Below are positions 1 to 8,612 of a stretch of DNA of 34,021 nt, in pieces (positions within the stretch are counted from its first letter, which is position 1; the number at the start of each line of letters is the position of its first letter). Source of the stretch: Blattamonas nauphoetae (taxonomy: Eukaryota > Preaxostyla > Oxymonadida); assembly GCA_033064195.1 (NCBI GenBank), contig JARBJD010000553.1:1-34021 (forward strand), given 5' to 3'. The position numbers were made by a program, and so were the translations under genes. The notes beneath the pieces are model-generated. The model did no database searches, had not been told where the DNA came from, and was given only the letters and a program-made list of their open reading frames with translations.

Positions 1-501
1 GGTCCGACCTTTCTTGTTTTGTTCGCAGTTTGGTCTCTTGAAATCAATGTCATCCCAATCATCAGGATCATCTGAAGGAAGGCCAATCCCGTTAAGTTTT
101 GAACCGATTCTTTGAATGAAAAATAGTATTTCAGTCCATCAAATTTGAGAGCAGTACATGATTCTAGTGCCTCCGGTTGAAAGTGGATGAAAGTGTGATT
201 GGATGAGAGAAAGTTGGTTTGTGGTAATCCACGAAAGAACTCCAGAAATTGTTGAATTGTTGAGATCGTCTTGTCGCCCAGATGATGGCACTCGTGATAA
301 AAGAACACAAAAATCTTCTTGTTTAGGAGGTCCGTTGAGGATGGATTCAGTAAACGGTTGAGGACGATCCTGTTCCGGAAATGGGTGCCTGAATCGAATC
401 CAATTGAAATTGAAGAGGCTGAAAGTAGTATAGAAGACGATTTGGGAACCCCGCTCCTTAGACACCACTTCCATTGCTTTTTCTCCATGCCGATTGACCA
501 T
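1..501 (-). pseudogene. Possible host coding fragment at the left edge, with one in-frame TGA
   Basis: I do not recognise this protein. On the minus strand a reading frame opens with ATG at 501 (MVNRHGEKAMEV) and runs about 120 codons to a TGA at 139-141. The same frame then stays open to the window edge and becomes strongly acidic (GLPSDDPDDWDDIDF), as a real protein tail might. This could be a host gene with one stop mutation, two exons of a gene with a wrongly assumed boundary, or chance. The opposite strand is also partly open over 319-516 with an acidic stretch (IEIEEAESSIEDD), which weakens the strand call. The gene continues beyond the window, so length and function cannot be judged. 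Confidence 0.3.
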
Positions 502-809
502 TCAGAAAATACTTGAAGTAAAAGTCATTTTCATTTCAGAAAGTTGTCAAACTTAGAAATATTCTCTTCCAGAGTTCAGTTACTTCATACTTTCAAGTTG
601 AAGCAAAATTTCTAAAATTTTCAAAAAGCAAAACCTTGATTTTGGCGAAAGCTGGTGTATTTTTCAAGGTTCCGAAGGTTGCGACCCTTCTCATCGGTCC
701 CTTTAGACCGGCATCGGAACTCATTTTATCGGTTTGAGATCCGAGACGTACGTTGGTCTTGCCAAGGGCCTAGACCATGCCAAAGAGCTAGTGATATGTG
801 AAATTAAAT

Positions 810-892
810 GCTTCCGCCAGAATTGAACTTGGGACCTTCAGCTTAGAAGTCGTAGTGCGTGCACTCACTACTACCACTAAACTATCCGGTCT
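810..892 (-). other. tRNA-like sequence (A and B boxes), degenerate
   Basis: Reading the minus strand, there is an A-box-like stretch TAGTTTAGTGGTAG (871-884) and a B-box-like stretch GTTCAATTCTGG (817-828) at tRNA-like spacing. Between them lies a small palindrome (AGTGAGTGCACGCACT) that a normal tRNA does not have. The acceptor and T stems do not pair well. It is best read as a tRNA pseudogene or a tRNA-derived repeat (SINE head) that could keep Pol III promoter boxes. Confidence 0.4.
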
Positions 893-934
893 TGAAAATA
901 TCCCGAAAAATCAGAAGCCTTGTACCCGAAAAAG

Positions 935-1190
935 TACTATATAGCAGATTTAAAATTTGAAAATGTGACGAAAAATCAATATATAGCAAAGTCGCTCCCG
1001 TGAAAAGTCGTGCTTTTAACGAGGGTAAAAAGTGACCAAAAAATCAATATATAGTAGATTTGAAAATTTGAAAATGTGACGAAAAATCAATATATAGTAA
1101 AGTCGCTCCCGTGAAAAGTCGTGCTTTTAACGAGGGTAGAAAGGTGGACAAAAAGGAATATATAGCAGATCTGGAAATTCGAGGTACAAG
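935..1190. repeat. Tandem repeat, period about 111 bp, about 2.3 copies
   Basis: The block GTCGCTCCCGTGAAAAGTCG occurs at 991 and again at 1102. Around it GTGACGAAAAATCAATATATAG and TTTTAACGAGGGTA recur with the same 111-bp spacing. A third, partial unit follows at about 1150. The sequence is non-coding and lies outside the Polinton. Confidence 0.75.
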
Positions 1191-1213
1191 GCATTGGAAA
1201 AATCTGGCATTTC

Positions 1214-1300
1214 CAGGACCTCCTAGCACAGTAGGTAGAGCGGGAGGTCTAAAGGTACACTCGGCCTTTGAGCCGTGGGATCGAATCCCGCCATCGGCAA
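1214..1300 (+). other. tRNA-like sequence with good D and T arms, extra bases between
   Basis: The A-box-like stretch TAGCACAGTAGGTAGAGC spans 1224-1241. The T arm (GTGGG, loop ATCGAAT, CCCGC; about 1275-1291) can form all five pairs. A hairpin with loop CTTTGA lies just before it, where an anticodon arm should be. About 19 extra bases separate the D arm from that hairpin, and the acceptor stem does not close. It is a tRNA relic or tRNA-derived repeat, not a standard tRNA gene. Confidence 0.45.
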
Positions 1301-1330
1301 AACTTTCGACAAAATTTCAAAACGTTCACA

Positions 1331-1404
1331 ACAAAAATTCAAATTTCAAAATTCAAAATTCAAATTTCAAAATTCAAAATTCAAAATTCAAAATTTCCAA
1401 AAGT
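1331..1404. repeat. AT-rich simple repeat (AAAATTC)n
   Basis: A run of variants of CAAAATT and CAAATTT fills this stretch directly after the tRNA-like sequence at 1214. A tRNA-like head followed by an AT-rich simple tail is the layout of many SINEs, so the two may form one element. Confidence 0.7.
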
Positions 1405-1601
1405 TGAAGTATGAAACCTCGACGTAATTTCCTTGATACTCAGGCAAAATGGTGCCCTCAGTAGTGATATAGACGAAATGGGAACCAGATTGCCATAGTC
1501 GATACTCCTAGGAGAATTGGAACGAGAAATCAATTTGAATCTCAAAGCCAATTGATTTTTTAATATGACTCATTCTAATTTCCATCTCACGTACTACTGA
1601 A

Positions 1602-1630
1602 AATATTGACATTTCAGAGTAGTCAATATT
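1602..1630. repeat. Small palindrome at the left Polinton tip
   Basis: AATATTGAC (1602-1610) and GTCAATATT (1622-1630) are perfect 9-bp inverted arms around an 11-nt centre, exactly over the left element boundary. The right end keeps the inner arm (AAATATTGA) but not the full palindrome. Confidence 0.6.
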
Positions 1631-1736
1631 TAGTCGTAAATTCGAAAATAAGTGCCAAAATGACCTCGTTTTGAAGCATCTTTTTGAAGCTTTTGAGTAC
1701 TTTCAGAAAACAACGTCGATTTCTTTTTTTATTCAA

Positions 1737-1754
1737 TTTTTTAATTTGTATAAA
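1737..1754 (+). promoter_or_regulatory. T-rich start-proximal element of the left TIR gene
   Basis: TTTTTTAATTTGTATAAA abuts the ATG at 1755. It is the TIR version of the T-rich element found before most Polinton genes, and it fixes the start at 1755. Confidence 0.55.
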
Positions 1755-2348
1755 ATGAGCAGCGTCTTGACACCAACACAACTACTGGAAATTTTGGACA
1801 AAGAAGATTTGAAAATGAAATCACCTCCAACTCTTAATCGACAAGGAACAACATATCTCACGGCGAGCACTTTCGAATACTATCTCGAAGATAAACCAGA
1901 TGAGATTTATCGAGTGTATGTCCATGCTTTCGTAAAAGGATCTAGACCACATACAAATCGTCAGAGATATCTTCGGGCAACAAATTGTTGTACAAAAGAG
2001 AAGCTAATTGAATCAATGAAAAATGAGAATTGTGAACTCATTTCTGAATACACTCATTCAAGTACTCCAGTAACGTATCGACATGAAGGAGTCGAATGGA
2101 TAGTGATTCCAGCAAAATGGATGAAAGGATTCAGAACTCATCAAAACAAACGAAAAAGATACACACAATCGTTTGTTGAAAATGAACTGAAAAAAGAGAA
2201 TTGTGAACTCATTGGAACATACACAAAGGTACTTGAGCCATTCAAATATCGCGATTTACGAACAAAGAATGAGTTTTACGTTCGACTAGACAATTGGTTG
2301 TATTTTGGAGACCGTCCTCACAAACGAAAGTACCATGATAGGTCATGA
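1755..2348 (+). CDS. TIR-borne repeat-domain protein, left copy
   Basis: This is a 197-residue basic protein of unknown function. It starts MSSVLTPTQL, directly after the T-rich element. After about 30 residues come three related units of about 50 residues. Each has a core like ENCEL(I/V)xEY, then a P..(Y/F) stretch, a W or F, GxRPH and a basic (K/R)RxY end (GSRPHTNRQRY, GFRTHQNKRKRY, GDRPHKRKY). The unit layout recalls the small repeated treble-clef DNA-binding domains of phages and large DNA viruses (GxRCP type) but lacks their zinc cysteines; this is inference. A second gene of the same family lies in the inner TIR. The right TIR holds a diverged, broken copy. A nucleic-acid or terminus-binding role is plausible because the gene sits in the repeats. 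Confidence 0.7.
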   Translation: MSSVLTPTQLLEILDKEDLKMKSPPTLNRQGTTYLTASTFEYYLEDKPDEIYRVYVHAFVKGSRPHTNRQRYLRATNCCTKEKLIESMKNENCELISEYTHSSTPVTYRHEGVEWIVIPAKWMKGFRTHQNKRKRYTQSFVENELKKENCELIGTYTKVLEPFKYRDLRTKNEFYVRLDNWLYFGDRPHKRKYHDRS

Positions 2349-4020
2349 AAATACTGAAAATCTATTTTTTACCACAAATCACTGAAATCCAATATGATAA
2401 CCATTTCGAAAAATTCTGAAAAAAATTCTAAAATCTCGGAGACACTGTCGGTCGTCGATCAAAAGAGGTTTGATCAAAATCGGTTGAAAGTTCGTGGAGC
2501 TACGTACCGAACTTTGGTTCAAAAAGTGACCAAAAAGTCGATGTTCCGATTTTGCTACTATGAACCGCTTTATGGCTCAAATTGTGTTCAAACACGTTTG
2601 ATTGTGACGGAAATCATTTTGAAAGGTAGGATTTTCGATAAAAGCACTTCTGAGATTTTTGGTTTGATCCGACCCATTGAGGTTTTTCGCGTTTTTGATA
2701 TTTTTAGAAAAGGTATGGACGTTCGGGACTATGTCCTTTCGATCACTTTTCGTCGTCTTATGGTGTTTTGGGTGTGAAAACGCTAGTTGGCGCCTTTTGC
2801 GTCATTCATCTCTGAAAACTTTTGACACCACAAGGTTCGCACACTTTTCATGATTTTCACATTTCACTACTTTCACTTCATTTACTCCGTTATTGCATCA
2901 TTTTAACGAACATAAGTCAACACGAGACGTATAGCGCATTTCCTTAGTTTCATTTTGTTGGATCTTCGATCACACCTCTGACGACACACTTGCACCAACA
3001 TTTTGACACTATGGATTTTTGATCTGAATTTCGTTACAAATCCTTCTTTCTCACGGTATGAGTAAGGTGTGCTCGAATTTTGAGGAGATTTTGTCGGATA
3101 GTTCTCTCATAAAGTCACTTTTCATGTTTTCACTTCTCAACTTTTGACCGTTTTGTCACTTCAAAACCGACTGTCGTCCCTTTCATTTCATCACTTTCTC
3201 TCCCCATTTCACATTTGATCTCTTCACCATTCCTCTTCATTTTGCTCATCTCACTTCCATGTTGTGGGCCGTTCTCACTTCACTAGCACATCATTTTAGT
3301 CGAATTTTCATCACTTTTTCACAAAAACAGAGTAAAAGAAAGTGAAAGAAACAACAATGAAACGGGCAAGTATTAAACTGAGAGGGAAATTGACGAACGT
3401 GAAAACGACGTGAAATGTGGCACCAATAGTGAAAATTAGGTCTGTGTTCCGGTTTTTCTCTTAAAACAACAAAATGATTCAAAAAGTACGTGAAATGTTG
3501 AATTTTCCGGAAAAATACCGAGATATGAAGTGAGCCGTTGAATGGCGGATCTCTGCAAAAGTCCGGAAAACTCAGTTAGTGGAGATTAGTGTGTTGTATT
3601 TGAGAAAAGTTACAGAGAAAGAAACATGAATGAAGTGGATAAAAGGATAATCAATGAAAAAATGAAGCCGGAAGTGAGGTCAAAAATGAGATGGTAACGA
3701 ATGAGAATGAAGTGACAATTCAATCAAAACTAGAGAAAACAAGTCTGAAATAAGAAGAAACGGAGAGTGGCATACTCGTTTTTACATAAAAGTGCAGAGA
3801 TCCACGACCGATCCTGAAACCCTGCATATCTCTGCAAAAGTCCGAAATCTTCATAAAAAGGAGCATACCACGATGATCCTACAGTTCCGGAGAATCTGAA
3901 ACGCGACGAATTAGAACGAAACGAGCATAGTTGAGAAATGAGTGATCGAACCCATTGATCCTCGTTTCTAGTGAAAAATCCTTAACTGAGAAAACAATGA
4001 AAGAAAATCTAATTCGGGAT
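2349..4020. other. Non-coding part of the left TIR
   Basis: I see no convincing gene here. The stretch is mirrored at 30279-32054, but with blocks of different sequence in the middle (about 2640-3000 on the left has no clear partner). The motif ATCTCTGCAAAAGTCCG occurs twice, near 3549 and 3828, and twice in the right TIR in inverted orientation. Such a region could hold replication or regulatory sites. Confidence 0.6.
3549..3844 (+). repeat. Spaced direct repeat ATCTCTGCAAAAGTCCG in the TIR
   Basis: The 17-bp motif ATCTCTGCAAAAGTCCG appears near 3549 and 3828, about 280 bp apart. In the right TIR the mirrored motif (CGGACTTTTGCAGAGAT) appears near 30464 and 30728. It is kept in four places although the surrounding TIR has diverged, which suggests a binding site. 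Confidence 0.6.
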
Positions 4021-4037
4021 TTTTTAATTTGTATTAA
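4021..4037 (+). promoter_or_regulatory. T-rich start-proximal element of the second TIR gene
   Basis: TTTTTAATTTGTATTAA runs straight into ATG at 4038, giving TTAAATG at the start. The same sequence lies at the right TIR (30262-30278, minus strand), and both precede MNPT-type coding starts. Confidence 0.55.
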
Positions 4038-4103
4038 ATGAATCCAACTGCGATGTACAACGAAAGACGTCGAGTATGTTCGGAACAAGCATTAATTGAA
4101 TCA
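4038..4103 (+). pseudogene. 5' stub of the second repeat-domain gene, left TIR copy
   Basis: The frame starts MNPTAMYNERRRVCSEQ and belongs to the same gene as the minus-strand copy at 27662-28033. A DNA transposon is inserted at 4104, and the gene sequence resumes after the duplicated target at 8519 and runs to 8593, where the TIR ends. The left copy is therefore only a TIR-limited stub. The right copy reaches into unique sequence and has the full 3' part. Confidence 0.7.
4096..4103. repeat. 8-bp target site duplication TTGAATCA (left)
   Basis: TTGAATCA at 4096-4103 is repeated at 8511-8518. The right TIR of the Polinton has the uninterrupted site as CTGAATCA, which confirms the insertion and its target duplication. 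Confidence 0.9.
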
Positions 4104-4119
4104 TGGGTGTCTCAATTTT

Positions 4120-4247
4120 CAGGGGAAAAACTCGATCCCAGGGGAGTATCTCAATCACAGGGGAGAATCTCGAACACAGGGGAAAATCTCAATCACAGGG
4201 GAAAATCTCAATCACAGGGGAAAATCTCGGGCCACAGGGGAAGAATG
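4120..4247 (+). repeat. CAGGGGAAAATCTCAATCA short tandem repeats, seven units
   Basis: Seven units of about 18-19 bp begin with CAGGGGA. The right TIR holds four (8430-8494, minus strand). They are subterminal repeats, probably transposase binding sites, and their number changes between the two TIRs. Confidence 0.85.
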
Positions 4248-4283
4248 TCATATAACATAAGGATTGAAGAAGATAGAAATTTT

Positions 4284-4365
4284 GATCATTCGTGGTTTAG
4301 TGGTAATTATGACGGACTTTGAGACGGCGGACCCGGGTTCAATTCCTGTCATCGACTTTTTTTTT
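4284..4365 (+). other. tRNA-like sequence plus T-run inside the transposon TIR, left copy
   Basis: TGGTTTAGTGGTAATTA (4293-4309) resembles an A box, and GGGTTCAATTCC (4335-4346) a B box. CTTTGAG sits where an anticodon loop would be (TTG, glutamine-like). Nine T residues at 4357-4365 follow, as at Pol III ends. The stems pair poorly, so it is a tRNA relic with intact promoter boxes. An identical copy lies in the right TIR. Confidence 0.5.
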
Positions 4366-4520
4366 GACTTTTTTGATCTTCCTTTATTTCTCAGATATAT
4401 ATGACATTCACTACGTTTAATAACCTTTCAATACTTGAAATGAAACCGAATCAGAATTGTGTGAAGATCCTCACCCAATTTATCTCAACTCCCGTGATCG
4501 CTCTCGCTGCTCTGTTCACA

Positions 4521-5734
4521 CCTTTTCTGAATACTTAGCCGCCTGGTTTCTCTAAAAACAATCGTTCACCATCAATAGAAACTCCCTCTTTGCACAATCT
4601 CAGATCTTTTCGAAACATCCGATGGGATCTGCTCGTTCTCGAGAAACTTCCGACAAAAGCGAAGACAGATAGTCGAAAGGAGACGAAGACTAATACGAAG
4701 AGTGCTGTCTGGAGATATCGATTCAGGCAGGAGGAGGGAAGCTGACAGTGAACGATCCTCAAAGTTGAACGGTTTACTTTCCTCATCTCGCTCTTCTTCC
4801 ATCTTCCCGATTCATTATTTTCAATAGTTGACTTCATTCTCTCTCATATTTTTCCAGATCTGATTTCGTGTCTTGTTTACTCGACAGCTTTTGTGCAATA
4901 CGAAATTCAGTCCGAAGATCTTCACTCCTCCTTCACATGCATGCCTGAAGCTCGTCTATCCCAGCATTCTGGTGTCCAGCTTCTGCTGGACGGGATTGAG
5001 GACACCGAAGAGCGAAGTGTGATTTCTCGAATCATAAAAGCTGGCTGGGAGGAGTTGACGCGACAATGCAAGTTGGTTGGGTTTATGTGCAGTTGAGAGG
5101 AATGGATGGGCAGAAAGGAAGGAATCTGTCTCAGCCGTGGCTTCACTGACTCGCCGTGTCTTCACCAGGTATGTGCTTTTCTGTTCATTTCATCACTTCT
5201 TCAATCTTCTGTAGATTGAAGATATTTTGGAGTGAAGAGGCAAAGAACTGCTCTACACTCCTCAGACACGCCCTGGCCGTTCTCTGCCGGATACAATCAG
5301 TGTCTGCCCTGTTTTGTTTGATTCTCTCACAGAAACTGCCGATAGAGCAGCAAAAAGGCAATATCATTCGAATACTGTCGAAATGCCAGCATTCACACGT
5401 CTCGGATTGAACATCTCATCATACACATGATTTCATCTCTTTTTCACCTCTTCCTCACACAGGAACAAGCTGACATCGTTTTCGGCACTCTTTCAACCGA
5501 CACCATCCTTCCAATCACGAGAACTCTCCCCCATCCAACCACGGCTCGCTCTACCAAGCACTCCTCGCAACGATCTCCGATTTTGATTGTGCCATTTCGC
5601 TTGTCTGCACACAGTCGTTGTCTTCGGCCTCACACCACAATCTCTTCGTCCTCACAGAGAGCGTTGGTGCGAGTAGCGGGATATGTGAAGGGAAGCGTGG
5701 ATGAGGAGAAAAGAGCGAATATTGCGATGAATTA
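4521..5734. other. Core of the nested transposon, left part; no clear gene
   Basis: No transposase is recognisable. Short open frames exist on both strands. The plus-strand frame at 4893-5096 (QSEDLHSSFTCMPEARL) and the one ending at the mariner insertion (GYVKGSVDEEKRANIAMNYR, about 5673-5734) look most protein-like. They may be remnants of a former gene cut by the mariner element, but I cannot assign a family. Confidence 0.35.
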
Positions 5735-7119
5735 CAGGGTGAGCCAAAAGTAATAGACATGGGACATAATTCTTTTTCGGGACATAATTCCGTCTTTGAG
5801 CGATCTATAGACAAGTACGGTCTAATATTTGTGAATATTATTCGTGAACTGGTATGTTCACGCCACAAAAGTCAATGGAAAGGTAAAATTGTCTTGAAGT
5901 GGAGAAAGGAAAATCAAGGTATGATCTTCCCACAACCAATGTGAAAAGGTCTCCGTTCTCCGAGAAAACTCATATCCCAATCCTTCTCACCTGCCACGTC
6001 TCAGATGACATGACGAAAACTTAATACCAAGAGTCCAAAAATATTGATAAACTCGATAATGGATGTGATCAAACAGCCTAAATACCCTCTTGCCCGCTCA
6101 AAAATCCCCGATCAAGGATCCTGACTTCGAGATTTGCCAACTCGCGGACAATGACCTGATGTTCGCTGAAATGCTATTCGGGTGTGTTTTCCTTCATACA
6201 CAACTCAATTGATCAATTTTTTCAACAACAATTGTTTCATCACTTTTCTTGCCAATATCTCCCTGTTTCCTTCATCACTCAATTTCCTTCTTGTTTTTCA
6301 CATTTTTCAGTGTTTATCCATCCAACTTTGTTGATTCAACAAATTAGACGAACAGGTTGGTCACTCCACCAATCCAAAAGGATCCAGCCTCTTTTCCGTG
6401 TTTTGCACGTTTGCTCTCTTTCTCATTCCTTCTTTTTCATCCTCTTCACAAATTTAGGCAAGCACAGGGATACCATGTCGTCATACTTTGATCGTGGATG
6501 CAGAAAGAGATCTCTCCAATTGAAGGACGGATCACGTTCATCTCAACTTCATACATTTCACACGTGTTTTCATTCAGTTTTTATTGATCTTTTTTTCGTT
6601 ACCATATGGAAATAGTTAATGTGAGAATCGAGATCAGCCCATAACAAATGAGAAAAGCAATGAGATTCCCGAAAATCTCCATTTGAGTTCACACTCCTTT
6701 AGAAGGTGTAATAAGCTTCCTTCAATCTCTCCTTTACTCTACAACTGTCCTTGTTGCGTATTTATGATGAAATGTGAATTATGTCTCCAAATTCAATTGA
6801 GTCCCACATCTATAACCTTCATCCCACAATTGTGTTTTTATGTCATCTTTTCGAAAACAAACATCAAATAGAGATCGTTGTCGCTATACTGTTTGCTCAC
6901 CACCTCATTCACTGATTTCTTTCTAATCAACTTCAGTGCAGTGTACGAATGAAGTCAGATCGTTCGCATGTCCCGATTTCTGACAAAAAACGAACGAGAA
7001 TTCAGTTAAGCTTTAATGATCACTCTCTTCATATTTCACGTCTTGAAACTCTCTTTTTTAACTTTTGTCGAAAAAGGCTTTGATCGGCCCCTAGAGAAGG
7101 TTACTTTTGGCTCACCCTG
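5735..7119. mobile_element. Mariner/Tc1-type element, 1385 bp, TA duplications
   Basis: It is bounded by CAGGGTGAGCCAAAAGTAA and its mirror TTACTTTTGGCTCACCCTG, with TA at 5733-5734 and 7120-7121. The ends and the TA target are typical of mariner/Tc1 elements. The interior (about 1.06 kb) is the size of a mariner transposase gene, but no continuous frame or clear DDD/DDE motif is visible, so it is non-autonomous or decayed. Its last 306 bp are identical to the small MITE at 16512-16834. Confidence 0.88.
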
Positions 7120-8152
7120 TAGGAGGTGGAGAGTGTAATGGACTGACAATAGAACGATCTCGTTGATATTGCATTCGATTTGACTTTCTTTCTCGTTCCT
7201 TTGCCACAAATTGGTGCTAATTGTCCATATTGCGTGTGGGTGACTGATCATGCTCATTCTCTTGATTTACTGTTCTGATAAGAGAAACGAACTGAAAGGA
7301 TGATAGCGAATGATCAAACATCTGTCAATGCTTTCACATTCTTGATGAAATGTGACAAAAGCCCTCCAAAACGAAAGATCGTCTGATCAACCTTTGTCTG
7401 CTCCTTTGTGAGCGACCTCTCCGATTTTTCGATGTTTCATCCCTTTTTCTTCGCTTTGAGTGCTTCCAGCCGTTTTGTCGCTCATCATATCCAGATTTGT
7501 CGCTAATTGTTTGAACAAGATGCGGATCTAACTTTAACATCAGAACGTGGATTAGGACGCCTTGCACAACTTCTGCGAGCAGTGGAGGATGATCGTTTGT
7601 GACTGGTATGACAAAAATTTAGGAGCAGTGCTTTGTCTTTGTCGACACTGACATTGAGGACGGTAAATGGTTGGAGAGGAGACGGTGTTCGCGAGATTGA
7701 AGTGCATTGAGTGGAGTATTACAGAATCTTAATAAATGTACAGAAAAACAGTGACACGGAATGAAGATCAGACGAGAGAGAGAGTTCAGCATGGAAGAGA
7801 CACATATTCGAAAGAAAGAGAAAGTGAATACATAATGTTCACCAATTCAAGAGAGAAGGATTGGCTCAATCTTGATTCGGCACATACCCACTGATAAAAG
7901 CGACAAATGGATCGACGTCCAAATTCAAGTGAAGCGTCTCTCCTGAAGATAAATATCGATGAACTGAGATCACAACTCTCAAACCTTGAAGCTGAACGAC
8001 GATTTATGGTTAATAGAAGGTCGAGCGACACGCACACAACCGCCTGAAGTAAAAGTGGGAGAATCTCTGTCAATGAAAGATGAAGAGATGATCGAGAACA
8101 ATAGACATTGGGTCAGTGGCAGACATGAGGAGAGGGAGATGAAGGCTATGAA
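7120..8152. other. Core of the nested transposon, right part; no clear gene
   Basis: I find no gene I can support. Frames are short and in conflict on the two strands. The stretch belongs to the 4104-8510 element. Confidence 0.4.
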
Positions 8153-8510
8153 TGTGAACAGAGCAGCGAGAGCGATCACGGGAGTTGAGATAAATTGGGT
8201 GAGGATCTTCACACAATTCTGATTCGGTTTCATTTCAAGTATTGAAAGGTTATTAAACGTAGTGAATGTCATATATATCTGAGAAATAAAGGAAGATCAA
8301 AAAAGTCAAAAAAAAAGTCGATGACAGGAATTGAACCCGGGTCCGCCGTCTCAAAGTCCGTCATAATTACCACTAAACCACGAATGATCAAAATTTCTAT
8401 CTTCTTCAATCCTTATGTTATATGACATTCTTCCCCTGTGTTCGAGATTCTCCCCTGTGATTGAGATACTCCCCTGGGATCGAGTTTTTCCCCTGAAAAT
8501 TGAGGTACCC
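8153..8510 (-). repeat. Right TIR of the nested transposon
   Basis: It mirrors 4104-4520, with four instead of seven CAGGGGA units. The 8-bp duplication TTGAATCA follows at 8511-8518. Confidence 0.88.
8309..8390 (-). other. tRNA-like sequence inside the transposon TIR, right copy
   Basis: This is the identical inverted copy of the tRNA-like sequence at 4284-4365, including the terminal T-run on the minus strand. Confidence 0.5.
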
Positions 8511-8601
8511 TTGAATCAATGAGAGAAGAGAACTGTTCACTAGTCTCTGAGTATGTCAGAAATAATGTGCCGGTGACGTATGTTCATGAGGGAATCAAGA
8601 A

Positions 8602-8612
8602 TTTTTATTTCA
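8602..8612 (+). promoter_or_regulatory. T-rich start-proximal element of the S74 gene
   Basis: TTTTTATTTCA abuts ATG at 8613, matching the element before most other Polinton genes. It decides the start at 8613 rather than the upstream ATG at 8580, which lies within the TIR gene sequence. Confidence 0.6.

Larger units (their letters stand above)
502..1606. other. Left host flank, no convincing gene
   Basis: I see no convincing protein gene in this 1.1 kb. It holds two tRNA-like sequences, a 111-bp tandem repeat and an AT-rich simple repeat, each listed separately. The pattern is of intergenic host DNA built from repeats. Several stretches look like nematode-style acceptor sites (for example TTTTCATTTCAG near 528-539), but no exon structure can be supported. 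Confidence 0.5.
4104..4520 (+). repeat. Left TIR of the nested transposon
   Basis: It matches the reverse complement of 8153-8510. It contains seven CAGGGGA repeat units, a tRNA-like sequence with a T-run, and a unique block ending TCTGTTCACA. The length difference from the right TIR comes almost entirely from the repeat units (seven against four). Confidence 0.88.
4104..8510. mobile_element. Nested DNA transposon, 8-bp target duplication, long TIRs
   Basis: This 4.4 kb element is flanked by TTGAATCA and bounded by inverted repeats of about 360-420 bp that start (T)GGGTGTCTCAATTTTCAGGGG and GGGTACCTCAATTTTCAGGGG. Apart from repeat number and one or two end bases, the two TIRs look identical, so the insertion is young. 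An 8-bp duplication fits hAT or P types; long TIRs with internal short repeats are more like Mutator-type elements. I recognise no transposase. It sits in the second TIR gene of the Polinton and contains a mariner-type element of its own. Confidence 0.85.
1607..8593 (+). repeat. Polinton left terminal inverted repeat (split by a nested transposon)
   Basis: The sequence mirrors 27896-32677. Without the nested transposon and its duplicated target it is about 2.6 kb. Matching blocks include the repeat-protein gene (1755-2348), the non-coding block 2400-3560, the block 3780-4103, and after the nested element 8519-8593. The inner boundary at 8593 falls inside the second repeat-protein gene, just upstream of the S74 gene. 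The outer gene block matches the right copy at about 84 %, while the innermost 75-80 bp match at about 97 %. Confidence 0.88.

Noticed and set aside
516-540. A possible 22-nt intron (GTAAAAGTCATTTTCATTTCAG)
   Set aside because: It has intron-like ends, but no supported coding frames on both sides; tiny introns could not be found elsewhere in the window.
4284-4356. A functional glutamine tRNA
   Set aside because: The A and B boxes and a TTG-like anticodon position are present, but the acceptor, D and anticodon stems do not pair.
5753-6813. A mariner transposase gene inside the 1385 bp element
   Set aside because: The size is right, but no continuous frame, helix-turn-helix or catalytic motif could be seen on either strand.
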